A stretch of 64,000 nucleotides of DNA from Luidia sarsii (Eukaryota > Echinodermata > Asteroidea > Paxillosida > Luidiidae), in assembly GCA_949987565.1 (NCBI GenBank), contig OX465103.1:5246761-5310760 (forward strand). The letters run 5' to 3'. Below the pieces are notes generated by a model. The model was given only the letters and a program-made list of their open reading frames with translations, had not been told where the DNA came from and did no database searches. The position numbers were made by a program, and so were the translations under genes. This document shows positions 10,801-22,800 of the stretch, one piece after another. Numbering within the stretch: position 1 is the first letter of the stretch; each line of letters begins with the position of its first letter.

Positions 10801-13800
10801 AGCTATTACCCGGTACATGTATGTACTGCGTGGGACTTCCATAATTATACTCAGGGTACATGTACACCCAGTGTGTTCCCCCCTCCCCCCTATGTTTTGC
10901 TCACAAAAATTTTGTCAACTATTCAACGACTCCAATGACCAAAACTACATGTACATGTATTAACTTACATTGTACATGTACTACACATGTACATGTACGT
11001 GTATATGCCACGTTTTAGAGGGCCTGACTGACTTTTGGATCCTTGTTGGACCTCTGAGAAAATCTGGCTGGATCAAAAGTAACGCTGCCAATCCTTCTGA
11101 ATTTGCTTCCTGTGTGTTCACATACAGCCATATTGTACATGTGCTTTTTCTATCAAGCACACAGATACACATGTACAATGTATGGTATGTAGTATCCTTA
11201 CCATACTGTACATGTACATTGTACATATGGTATGCAAATTATGTACAAATGTACAATCTACGCAATTTGCTGGACTAGTGTTGTTTCATTCAAATGGGTA
11301 GGGCTATGGTTGGTATATTACTGTAGGCCTACATGTACAGTGTACATGTTGGTGTTGCTTATTTGATGAACCAAGTGGTGCTCATCATTGTTTACAATAT
11401 AGTACAGTGTACATGTACATGTACTTCACGGCGTGGCCACTAAATTTGTCTTTTCATGAGAGTTGTTGACGATTTGAGTAGCATAATGCATATGTTTTTG
11501 TAGCTAAATGTATAAAGCAAAGCAGGACAGATAATTTTTTTAGCCTCTGAAGAAGGTCCTGCTAGGATCGAAACTTTAGGCCACTCACTACAATTATGCA
11601 CTTTCATATTTGACTAGAGTAATATGCAAAAATGGTGCAAACCGCTTTCTGACTAAAAACTTACTGTAATGTAACAATCAAACTTTAGGAGTGCCTTACG
11701 TTTTGAGCAAGACTTTTCTCAAAGGCAGACTTTGGTATTTGCTTTAAAAGATAACTTTCACTTTTATGCACAGGTATTTAAAAAAAAAATGATTTTGACC
11801 CGGAGAAGCATTGCTAAGAATGGGGGAAATTTTATGGCACCTGAGAACACATTTTTAGTGTTTCTTCACTTTGCTTTCCTTCCCCAGACAAAAATAAATA
11901 AAAGGGAGATTTTATATGTACATGGTAGTTTGATTCGTGTTTGCACTGTGTTTTGGACAGATGGACCCTGCACAGTGCATTTACAGTACATGTACACGTG
12001 TGTTCATGTGCACTTCTTTATTGTGGTCAGAAATATGCAATACCGCCCTCTATGCAGTTTTTTTTTAGGGGCGGGTAAGAACCAACAGGAAGCTGTTATG
12101 ATGAACTCATACACTGCACATATCAATCACTCCCCCTATCAGCTCCCTGCACTGTGAGCTGTTCTCACCCATCCCAGCATAATGGAATCATCCAATTTAC
12201 ATAGCAATCAGGCTGGCCTGACTGGCTGGCTGGCTGTGCCAGCTCTGCAATAAATCCGGACCGTACCATTCTGCTTGACCCCTCAAGCTGGAAGCAACCA
12301 TTGAAATGGGGGGCAGAACTCGCACAAAGGACTTTTGCTTTCAATGGTAGTGTGGAATGCAGGCTGCCTGTAACTGATCTGTTGTGCTGCTGGTGTATGT
12401 GTGTGTAGAGGGCATAATCTGTGGACAATATGGTGCACAAATGGCTTGAACCATAGGTTGATCCTTTCCCCATGCTTTATTTAACTCACAGGGGATGGGA
12501 AGTCTTCACAGTTAAGTGTGCAGCAGGTAACCCTGACTGTCAAACATTGGGTGTACATGTGATGTTTACGTTTTAAAATGTACACAACACACCAGGCAAT
12601 GTTAATCCCCATACCGCTGCAAGGATTATGAATTATGACCCTCAGACAACACTGGTGAGATATATCCACTGGTGCCGACATGAATATTAAGTAGTCAATT
12701 TCAGAGGGTCCCATTTGGTCTGTGTCGGGTGAATTATGTTCAGGCTGCCCGGTGTGCCGTGCGTGCAGTAGCGTGAACTGAGGAAGGGGGGGAAAGACCT
12801 TCTGTGCTGTATGACTCTGCTGGCGTGCCTGTGCCTGTGTGTATAATATTCAGACTGTAGACGTCAGAAGTGGGTCCCCTTGCCAGACTTGGAGGTCAAC
12901 TCACTGTGGCCAATGCAGACTGTGCATGGGCTAGAGTGTTTTTTTTTTCCTTCTCTCCGGGACACTGCATGCTATCATCAGTCTGCTACGCTTGCCTCTG
13001 AAGTGTATACAGCAGTGTGTTGTCTCTCGCCTTTCTACGGCCCTTTCTCTGCTCTCCCGTGTGCATTGTCGGGGGTCTCTTGCCGGGGATCTACACTCTC
13101 TCCACCCATCCCCCTCTCCTCCCATATGTGAGGCTGTCCCGCTGTGGTCGGTGGTCCCATTTTGAATCGTCTTGGTCTCACACCAGCAACAACAACAGTC
13201 TGCCCGGTCGGCCGGCCGGCCACTATGAATGGTAAGGGAGTCAGCAGGTCTGGCTCGGGACTGGCATATATCTGCTTGGTGTCTCTTTTGTTGAGTTTGC
13301 GGGGGAAGGGGGAAGGGGACGTTAGAATCGGTGCCCGTCTTGTCATAGTTCACGTGCATTGTCCATCATGAAAATCAGTGTCCATAATGTAGGGTGATCT
13401 CGTGTTTGTGTGCAGTAGGCCTATATCACACACGCACATGTACGTGTACAGTACTATAAATTGCCAACTGCTGTGTGTTTCGTTAAATTGTGGTTATTCA
13501 ACTTATTGCTGAAAAGAGTTGTTCTCTATTGTGTAACTACATGTACTGTACTGTACCATTGCACATGTGTACAGTAAATTGCACACAGAACGGTACATGT
13601 ACATGTACATGTACATGTACATAATGCAGCTGTCAAATTAAGTTACTCTTGCAGGTACATGTACAGTACTACATGCACCCATGATGCACCTTATTAAAAA
13701 AACCAGTAGGCCTACCACCTCCATGATCGTGCTGCTCTGACTTGACATACACCTGTACTGTACTGTACATTGTACTGTACATGTACATGTACATGTACTG

Positions 13801-16800
13801 TACTTACATGTACATGTAGCTGTGCTTAGTTTCAAATGTACAATATGTACTGTATGTACATGTGTACACACTGTACATGTACATGTACATGTACACGTGT
13901 ACATTTGTACATGTGTAATGGAAATGACCCTTTTTTTGGTGGCAACTACAGATTAAGTGTTAGCCCATCTGTCTGTGTGTTATCATCTGTACTGGTGTAG
14001 ACTACTGTTATTGTCCTTCTATGGGGCATGTTGATTGGCAAGCCTCAGACTGAATTACTGTCCCAGGTGCCATGTTAAATTGTATCATTGTAAACTAATA
14101 CAGGTACGTGTACATGTATTACTGTGAGTGTTACACATAAATGGTGGACTGTCCTCACCTAAACCTTGAAACCTGGTTAACTGGAAGGCCTAGCAGGCTA
14201 GGCTATTGCCAGCCAAGATATTGAGTTCTGTGTACCATATGTACTGTACAACATGTGTGTACAGTACATGTACACCAGTACACTTTTTGACTTGGGCTAA
14301 ATGTACACTGTATGTCAGTAAACATCCTCACAGTTATTTTATACAGATACTGTAAGGACACGTGTGCATTGCAGTACAATGAGTACCGGTACATGCATGA
14401 CAAGTACACACACATGTACATGTCCAGTACATGTACATGTACTATACGCACATACATGTACATTTGTACTGTACATGTACATGTACATGTACATGTACCG
14501 TATTACCGTATGCTTTAACCTGTAAGTCCAATTGACATATGGTAGGCCTGCATGTACTGTACGTGTTTATTGCTTTCTTTCGTTTTGCGTCAGAGCCAGA
14601 GATTCTGTTTCACTTCCAAGTTCTGTTAATCTGTAGTGGAGCAGGATGATGCATGCATTCAACATGTTTTACTTTCATAAGTGTTCCAGATGGATTGTAT
14701 TCATCAATTCTTGGTGGTTTCGTTCAATAGAAATAATTGGTTCCCAAGATTGACTTGATTGTCCTGTGCTGGTAATACATGTGCATGTACAATTGTACAT
14801 GTACATGTGTTACAACATGTACATGTGCAGTATACATTTATGTGAATCATACACATACATATGTACATGTACGTGTGTACATGTATGTACATGTACATGT
14901 ACATGTACAAGTACATGTATAGTAATAATTGTTTACAAACATAAACATGTACATGTACACGCATGCATCTCTTATCAACACTTCAATACGTCACAGGCAC
15001 AGCAATGGGGTACATGTACATGTGTATCCCCAGCATCAGCAATGTATGTGCGTTACGTTATGCAAATGCTCCAGTTTCCACTGTTCATTCACATGTTCAT
15101 GTACACGAGTACAGTGCACTGTACAGTCTTACATACTGTGTACATGTATGTTACACTTGTACATGTACACGTACGTGTATGTACAGTACGTACATGACTA
15201 CTTGTACATGTACAAATACATGTACATGTTCCTGTACATGTACACATTTAAAGTGTACACATGTACATGTACACTGCCGTGCAAAAGTCTTCGCGCACCC
15301 ACACAAAAATCTGCTGTGTTTTTCACTCAATTAAATAATAAATAATGTGTTTGAAAAACATACCTGTCCCTTAAGTGGTATACATGTACAGTATCTAATG
15401 CAAATTACTGACATTTTAATGACACAATTATGCTTCATGTGTTCAGAATATCAATTAATCCAACATCATAATTATCGCCGTGCACAAAGTCAATGGGAGT
15501 TAACGTTAAATCCAAGATGGCGGCGCCCACAGACCGTAAATAAACAGAAAAACACAATCTTTCAGCATCGCGTAAAAGCTCCACTGGCATCGATGATGGC
15601 ATTGCACCGCCGGTCGAATGACCCCAGACAGATTGGCTATAGTTTACTGGTCTACACAATGTCAGATCCGCTGATTAATTTGTAAAAAATCTGCCTTATT
15701 ACGAGGCCAAACTTCACGGAGAACACACCGCGATTCGTTGGTCCAGTTGGCCGGGTCCAGGCGAGATTTTCCCGATTTTCCCACTGCTGCTAGGCGACTG
15801 GAAATGATTTAATGGGGAGGTGCTGATGAGATGTTGGACAGCATTGGTGCTCCTTGGTCGCCCAATTTTCACGATGTTTTTCATCGAATTGCTTGTGGAA
15901 ACGTTCCATGAATGTAACTTCATGGTACCTTCGCTGATCAAAGCCTTGTGACATGTTCCCGAGTCAAAATCCCCCCACCATGCCGAGTGCAGCACGAACC
16001 ACCCCTTTTTGCTAATTGTTGATCTGATTTTGCCTGGGCATTGCTGCTGTTCAACGGCTCCCAGACGGCATTCATATGCAAATTGTGGCACTCCTTATAA
16101 GCCTTGGCAACTGTAGTTTCCATATTTATGACTGGGGTTCCAGCTTCACTTCGTAAATATTCATCAGGGTTCTCCCCACGTACAAACGTGCGTATCGGGC
16201 CGATACGCAACTTTTTCTGCCCGATACGCAAAAAAACGGGCCGATACGCAGTTTTTCATCCCCGATACGCACAATAAAATGATTATAGTATGGTTTAGAA
16301 TTATCTTAAATGATGCAGCTTGCATGTCCAGCAAAATCTAGACAAAAAAGCAGTTCAAAAACTGGTGCAAACGATCTATAGTCCTGCATTTTTCCGTGCG
16401 GTAGGAGCGGTGCGTGCATTGTGCACCGCGCGACGGCCACACTGCACACAGTACATGTACATGTGTACATGCATTGGCACCCAACGTTCCTCGTGGTCGG
16501 TGTCACATGAAATCTGACCCTCCGCTATGGACGTCCTAGTACATGTACATGTACACGTACAGTATACAGTGTACAGTGCTGACTACTGTACATGTGTACA
16601 CATGTACTGTACATGCACACGCGCTCGTGTGTTTTCCGCTAGTCGGGCCTACATTTACGAAGGTTCATATGATATACTACACCATTCGCAAAACTTACAA
16701 GATCGACCCCACACATGGGGACGGTATTTCTCGTTGCCATGTCGCCGCGTTTTGTTTCGCGCACGATGGCGGAAAAATAATATTTTCATTAATTTAAGCA

Positions 16801-19800
16801 GGGCTCGAAATTCACGGTGGCCAGTGCCGTCGATGCCCTTCGAAATGCGTTACATGTATTCGACAGCCAGTCTTGCCGTGCCCCATTGATACTTTGGTCG
16901 TGGTGCCCTTCTGAGGCCGGTTTGATCATTGTCAAAAACGAGCCGATCGGATTATGTGTATATTTTGTTCGCATTTTTAAGATTATTATTCCGAAAAGGT
17001 GGAGCTTTTTCGTTTGCTTACAAGCGCACACAAGCATTTAAAATTCTGTACTATATCCTACAAGGCTAAACAGTGTATAGTGACCGTGCACACGATTGTA
17101 TACTGTACAGTGTATACTGCTACGGTCCAGTGGCATATCCTATTCGCTGGTACACATTCGCCCCAGAATGCGTTTGGATCGGATCGGGTACCATTGAGGA
17201 AGGCTAGAGATGGCATGCCGCACGTGCGTTGTAAACGGTGACGTCTTTCCAGTCTTCGCACTTCGAGTTCGATCCTGTTCCTAATTTTGTATCCCTAATT
17301 CCTTAGACTTGAACATAGATTGTATTTTAACAGGCTTTATGGAAAAAACGTCGGATTTGAAATGAGACTTTTTCACGGACAGGGAAATAGATAAACGATC
17401 GGATAAGGTAGGGAACACTTGTTTTAGTGCCCAAACACGCAGGGTGGACCAGTAAAAGTTGTTCAGTACTTTTTTGGCGGTGGCGATCTTCCTTCAATTG
17501 TACGGTCGTAGCGTAAAATCCACAATTTGAAAAATACTTGGACGAAATAATTATGAAAAATGTGCCACGGAAGTAATATACCCTCCTCGCAAAAAAAAAT
17601 GTACAGGGTCGTGTACATGCGTGAATCTGTTTTTCTGTGTGGGCCTAAAATTACGAAGCTCCAAGGTTTGACCGTGTTGTTGTCAGTGACATCGGCCGTG
17701 GCGCACGGTCAGAATACTGCTGCTGCACGGATCATGTCGGTCAATTTCCCTCCGTACTCCATAGCTCTACGAAATTAGTTCTTCAATCATCTCAAACAAC
17801 TTTTCAAACCTTTAATTCTTCTAATCGAACACCATAAGGATCTTTGAATGATATACATGTAGTTGGATTTTAATTGTTCCCTCAGATTTTTTCATTTTGT
17901 AATTGTAGGCTAAAAAATCACGTCTCAAGGGCCTCAATCAAATACTGTATATTGGACCCCAAATTACGAATTTCGATACCTTACAACTGAATGGAGCTCA
18001 TGGTTTCAGGTCTGATCAGCATAAACCAAAGGTTGAAGCATTTTACTTCATTATTAAAATTATGTTCAATTGAAACTGAATAAACAGTTGTTTGAATCGT
18101 TGATTACTACAGCCACGTCTGAATCTTGAAATGACTAATTTTGTGCCTCCACCCTCCAGAAAGAAAAAACGGTCATTGGTTGAAATATTGATGTCAATAA
18201 ATATCTGAAGAAAACAAATCTTCAAATCTCTTCATGGTTTTTCCTGAGAAAAAGTGATTAAAAATCCCAGGAAATGCTCTAAAATGCAGCAGAGAGCATC
18301 TAAAAGTCCAAAAATTCCGGGGCCCTTGGGCGGGCCCCGAACCCCACGCCATGGCTTCGCATATTCTTTATAAACCACAAAGAAAATCCCCCACACTTCG
18401 GAAAAATCCTGGGGAGAACCCTGTTCATTAAAAGCCTGAAATGACAGTGCGCTTTTTTCGTCCCATGGTTTAAATGCACACGTAATGATATTCATGAGCT
18501 CATGAATATATAATGAGGCAAATCAAGATGGCAGTTTAACGTTGCGACGAAAGTGCGTCGTGAAGTTGCTCTTTTTACGCGTTTATGCAGAGGGTGTTTC
18601 TTAGTGGAAATATGATTATTACTGATTAAAATAATGACTCCAGACACAGGTTTGATAGTTTAGTGAACAACTGTGAATTTTCAAAGTGAAATTTTGAGTT
18701 GAAAATTTTGCATTGGGTGCGCAAAGACTTTTGCACGGTAGTGTACATGTACATGTACATTTACAGTACTGTACATTAGACATTTTGGTTATATGACAAC
18801 ACTATAGACATGCTTAATGAACACAAGTACACAACCAAGTCTCAGTTTGTCGGCATACATGTATGTAACGTCTACAGATCATTATTCCAAGGGACACAAC
18901 TGTACAGTCATTTGTATGATAATGTAATCCAAGCTTTGTGCGTGTACGAAATCAATCTTTATATTCACATTCACATTGGACACTAATGTTAATGGTTTGT
19001 CACTTTCTGTACTGAACAATTGTACACAGCATATTGTGCATAATGAGTACTCTACCTGTACTTGTTGTATACAGTCTTGTAGCCAGTCTTGTACCCCAGG
19101 CTCCTTGAACAGTGACATTGCAGACTGATGCCTAAGGGAACCAGACTCGGTCTCACACTATGGGTGGGTGCCCTATACATGTACCACGTATTGCATCATG
19201 CTCATAGTGTGACTACAGGAACTTGATCAGCTGCACACGATTCTATGGCCCTTTATGAATCCATGGATCAAACTCAGGCTCAGGCTTTGTCTGCGTCTTA
19301 CAAAACCTGAAAATCTCTGAATTTGTACAGTACCGGGGTACATGTAATAAAATTGTTTGCAGGTTGGTTGTACGGTACTATTGTACATGTAGTATTCCCC
19401 AAGAAACTACATGTACCTGGGTTAAGCGCTTGTTTCATGTACATGTACTGTACACGTACGTCTGTGACATTAATATGGGTAAGAGAAATGTAACCAAAGC
19501 ATACGTACATGTAAGCCTGCCCCGAGCCTACATGTATGCCTCAAATTTGTATTTGGCCTGTGTGATTTACAGTAGGAGTACCGGTATAGTACAATCGTAC
19601 ACGTTAATCAGTTTTAAGTAACAAGACTAGTACACGTTCATGCGTGCTTTTGTGTGGATGTACAGTACACACTTCACATGTACATGTACAAATGTACAGC
19701 AGTACATTCCTCACGGAGTACCGTAGACCCAGGTTACCCCCAGCCCCTGCTTCCACGTTCCATGCATGTTAGCGGTAATGACGTCATAATAAATGACGTC

Positions 19801-22800
19801 ATACATGTACAGGGTGTATGCACATGTCTGCCGCAATTGTTAGTATCACTAATGTGTATCTGCAGCTACATGTACGTGTACAATGTACATGTAACATGTT
19901 AATGATCTACATTGTACATTTTGTACATGTACACGTACATGTACTGGTATTGTAATGTGCAGTCCTAATGACTTGAAGATTGGAAACAGGAAGACACTCT
20001 GACATTTCAGAGAAAATGGAAAGAAGAAACAAAGCATACATGTACATGACTACACATGTACATGTACTTTTTTGTACAGTGTAGTCATGTACGGTAATAA
20101 AAGTTTGAGCAGTGTTAGGGTTTAACTGTCGGTTTTGTTTACAAAGGATTTTTCCTTATTTTTAGGTTTGTTAGTATGAACACTGAGCAGTGTGATAGAT
20201 AACCTCTTTCTGATGTCCGTGTAATGTACATTTTGTAAAATGTGTTCAAGTTGAAGAAATAAAGGGAATTATTTAAAAATAAAATATACAGTATGGGCAT
20301 GAACGAAATGTTTAAGCCGCAGCTTAGTTTGAAAATGTGTAATTGTGTTTATGTACATGATGTACATGTATACATTTACAGTAGTAAGTCATAAAGGCCA
20401 GGTGCTTTGGTCCTAGATGAAGTTGAGCCATTCTCAAATGTCGAGATAAGTCCTGTTACTGTTAGGAGCAACCTGTCAGGCCCTCTTACTACCGTAAGGA
20501 ATTTTTGAACATTTTTGCTTTCCTTACCTCTAATCCCACCAGCAGTCTATTTCACCAAACTCATCCTAACGTACAATCAGTCGCAAGACGATGAGCGATG
20601 CACAGAAACCATACATTTGTACATGTATACATGTATGGTGTATCACATCAGGGCCTACATTTACACATGTACGTGTATGTACAATGGGTTAATCCATTGT
20701 AAGTTGAGTTACATGTACACATGTACCATGCATCGTAAGGCTCTGTGAAATTCACCTCTGAAGCTTCAAAATATCTAGAGTACAGTATGTATCGGTAGAT
20801 TCCATGTACATGTACCAGTAGTACAGTATGTACAATTACTGAATTTGATTTCTAAAATGTACTGTATGCCTCATGAGAGAGGTGCTGCTAGAATTGAAAT
20901 ATCAGGCCCCATTATTTTTTTTTGTGTGATATCAAAAGTTCAGGGATATAATTGTAGGTGAGATTTGCAGTGAATGTGACCACAAGACTGTCTGTACACT
21001 GTAGTCTGTACATGTACAGTGTACACTGTATGTCATACATGTACATGTTGTTATGGGGAATGTTTAATTAAAGATTAATTAGCGCACTATGAAGTTTCCC
21101 CATTCGTCTGTACATTTTGGTCTGATTCAGTGCCAATACTTTGTACAGTGGCCTTGCAAGTATGCCAATGCTATGATCAGTGGCCTTGCAAGAGCATCTT
21201 TTACTTTCATATAAGACTTCTTATAAAACTTCTTACATAAAACTTTCTTAACTTTCCCTTTGTTTTATTCCTTATGTACATGTAAGTGGGATTGTTTTAT
21301 GTACATGTAAGCCGCAAACACTTTGTTTTAAGCCTTACGTAAAGTTTATGTAATGGGAGATTAGCTGGCTATATAAAGTCCTGTGCGGACAAATCTCAGT
21401 AGTTTCATACGAGACCCGAGCGAGGAAGTACTGGCAGAAGAAAGCTGAATAATCCCTGCAAGACAGCCACGGCTTCCTCTACAATCCGCCTAGTAGCAAG
21501 ATGCTACAGAGCCTCTTCTTGACGGAAGAACTTTTGGCTGAAGCTGAAGCAAGCAAGCCATAGTGAAACCAACATGGTTCACTAACCAAGCCATCACTAC
21601 CAGATGGGGCACAACCGATCAGCTACAGATCCAGACATCCAGGAGATCCACTTCCAAGTCCAGTGTCAAGACTAGAGCGGACGCCGGAGCAACTCCCCTT
21701 CAAGTGGACCATCTCCGCCCAATGCCAGACTTCCCTTCACCTCCCTGATCGTCAGAACCCATGACAGCAACAGTACTACAAAGGCCTTTCTCACACTGTC
21801 TGAAATCTCGGGGTCGGAACTGGTTCCGACCCCGAGATTTGTTTCAACCCTTTTCACACTACTAGAATTTCAACCCGGTTCCGAACCGGGTAGCATGCTC
21901 TAGCCGGCTCGAAACCAACCCTGGCAGGGACCAGGGTTGAAAATCTCGATCCGGATTGAAAATGCATTTTTCAGCTTGAACCGGTTCGAAAACGATAGTG
22001 TGAACCGCCCCGGGTTGAGATCACTACCGCCGATCCGGGTTGAGTTGTGTGGCGCGAAACTCCGCGGAAGAACACGTACCCTCAGACGAAAAGTTCGTTG
22101 ACACCCACATAGTACATGTACGTACTGTTGTGCACAGAATGCGTTATGTTTAACAGCAGTCTGGATTATGTTAATGCGTGCTGTGCTAACGGTCGTGCAA
22201 ACTTTGACAGCTCTTTCTATGGCTCTACTTTTGCACGCAACTCAACCATGTGTTGTTGTGCAATCTATCTATCGTGCAACCAATGTTGTGCACAGAATGC
22301 GCAATGTTTAACAGCAGTCTGGATTCTGTTAATGCGCGTTGGCTAACGGTCGCGCAAACTTTGACAGCTCTTTCTATGGTTCTACTTTTGCACGCAACTT
22401 AACCACGTAATGTTGCGCAATCTATCTATCGTGCAACCAATGTTGTGCACAGAATGCGCAATGTTTCGCAGCAGTCTGGATTCTATTTTATGCGCGCTGT
22501 ATAGTCCCATCTGCCCAACTATCCCATCGGCTGAAAAGCAAAAGGGCACGGCGGCACTGTGCGGGTACGGAAATTCGTTGCTGTGAAAATCATCCAAATT
22601 TGTGGGCACTGCAGCAATTACATAGGTGGTGCTATATAATGTTTTGTCGTTATTTCATTTAGGGGAGTTGCTTCTTGCCAAGCTTTCGCGAATGCTTCGC
22701 GAAAGCTTTTCTTGAAACGCGGAAATTAGGGGGGCCTACCAACATTTCTAAATCGCGCATGCTTCACGAAAATATTTTCGCGAAAGCGTGTGGAGTCTAC

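Larger units (their letters stand above)
15272..18743 (-). mobile_element. Tc1/mariner-type element, interrupted by a nested element
   Basis: Inverted termini CACTGCCGTGCAAAAGTCTT (left) and its near-complement (right end, GACTTTTGCACGGTAGTG) are each flanked by TA (15270-15271 and 18744-18745). Removing the nested element at 16165-18423 leaves about 1.2 kb, the usual size of a Tc1 element. Its ends begin with CA, so excision of this class would leave TA-CA-TG-TA. The transposase (minus strand) is broken. Confidence 0.82.

Noticed and set aside
13017..13371. Overlapping frames on both strands near 13 kb
   Set aside because: GC-richer stretch with few stops; no splice-compatible exon similar to ST7 or another family.
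14203..15345. Many frames rich in Tyr, Met, Cys, Thr, His and Val in ACATGT regions
   Set aside because: They are direct translations of (ACATGT)n and occur in every dense cluster on both strands.
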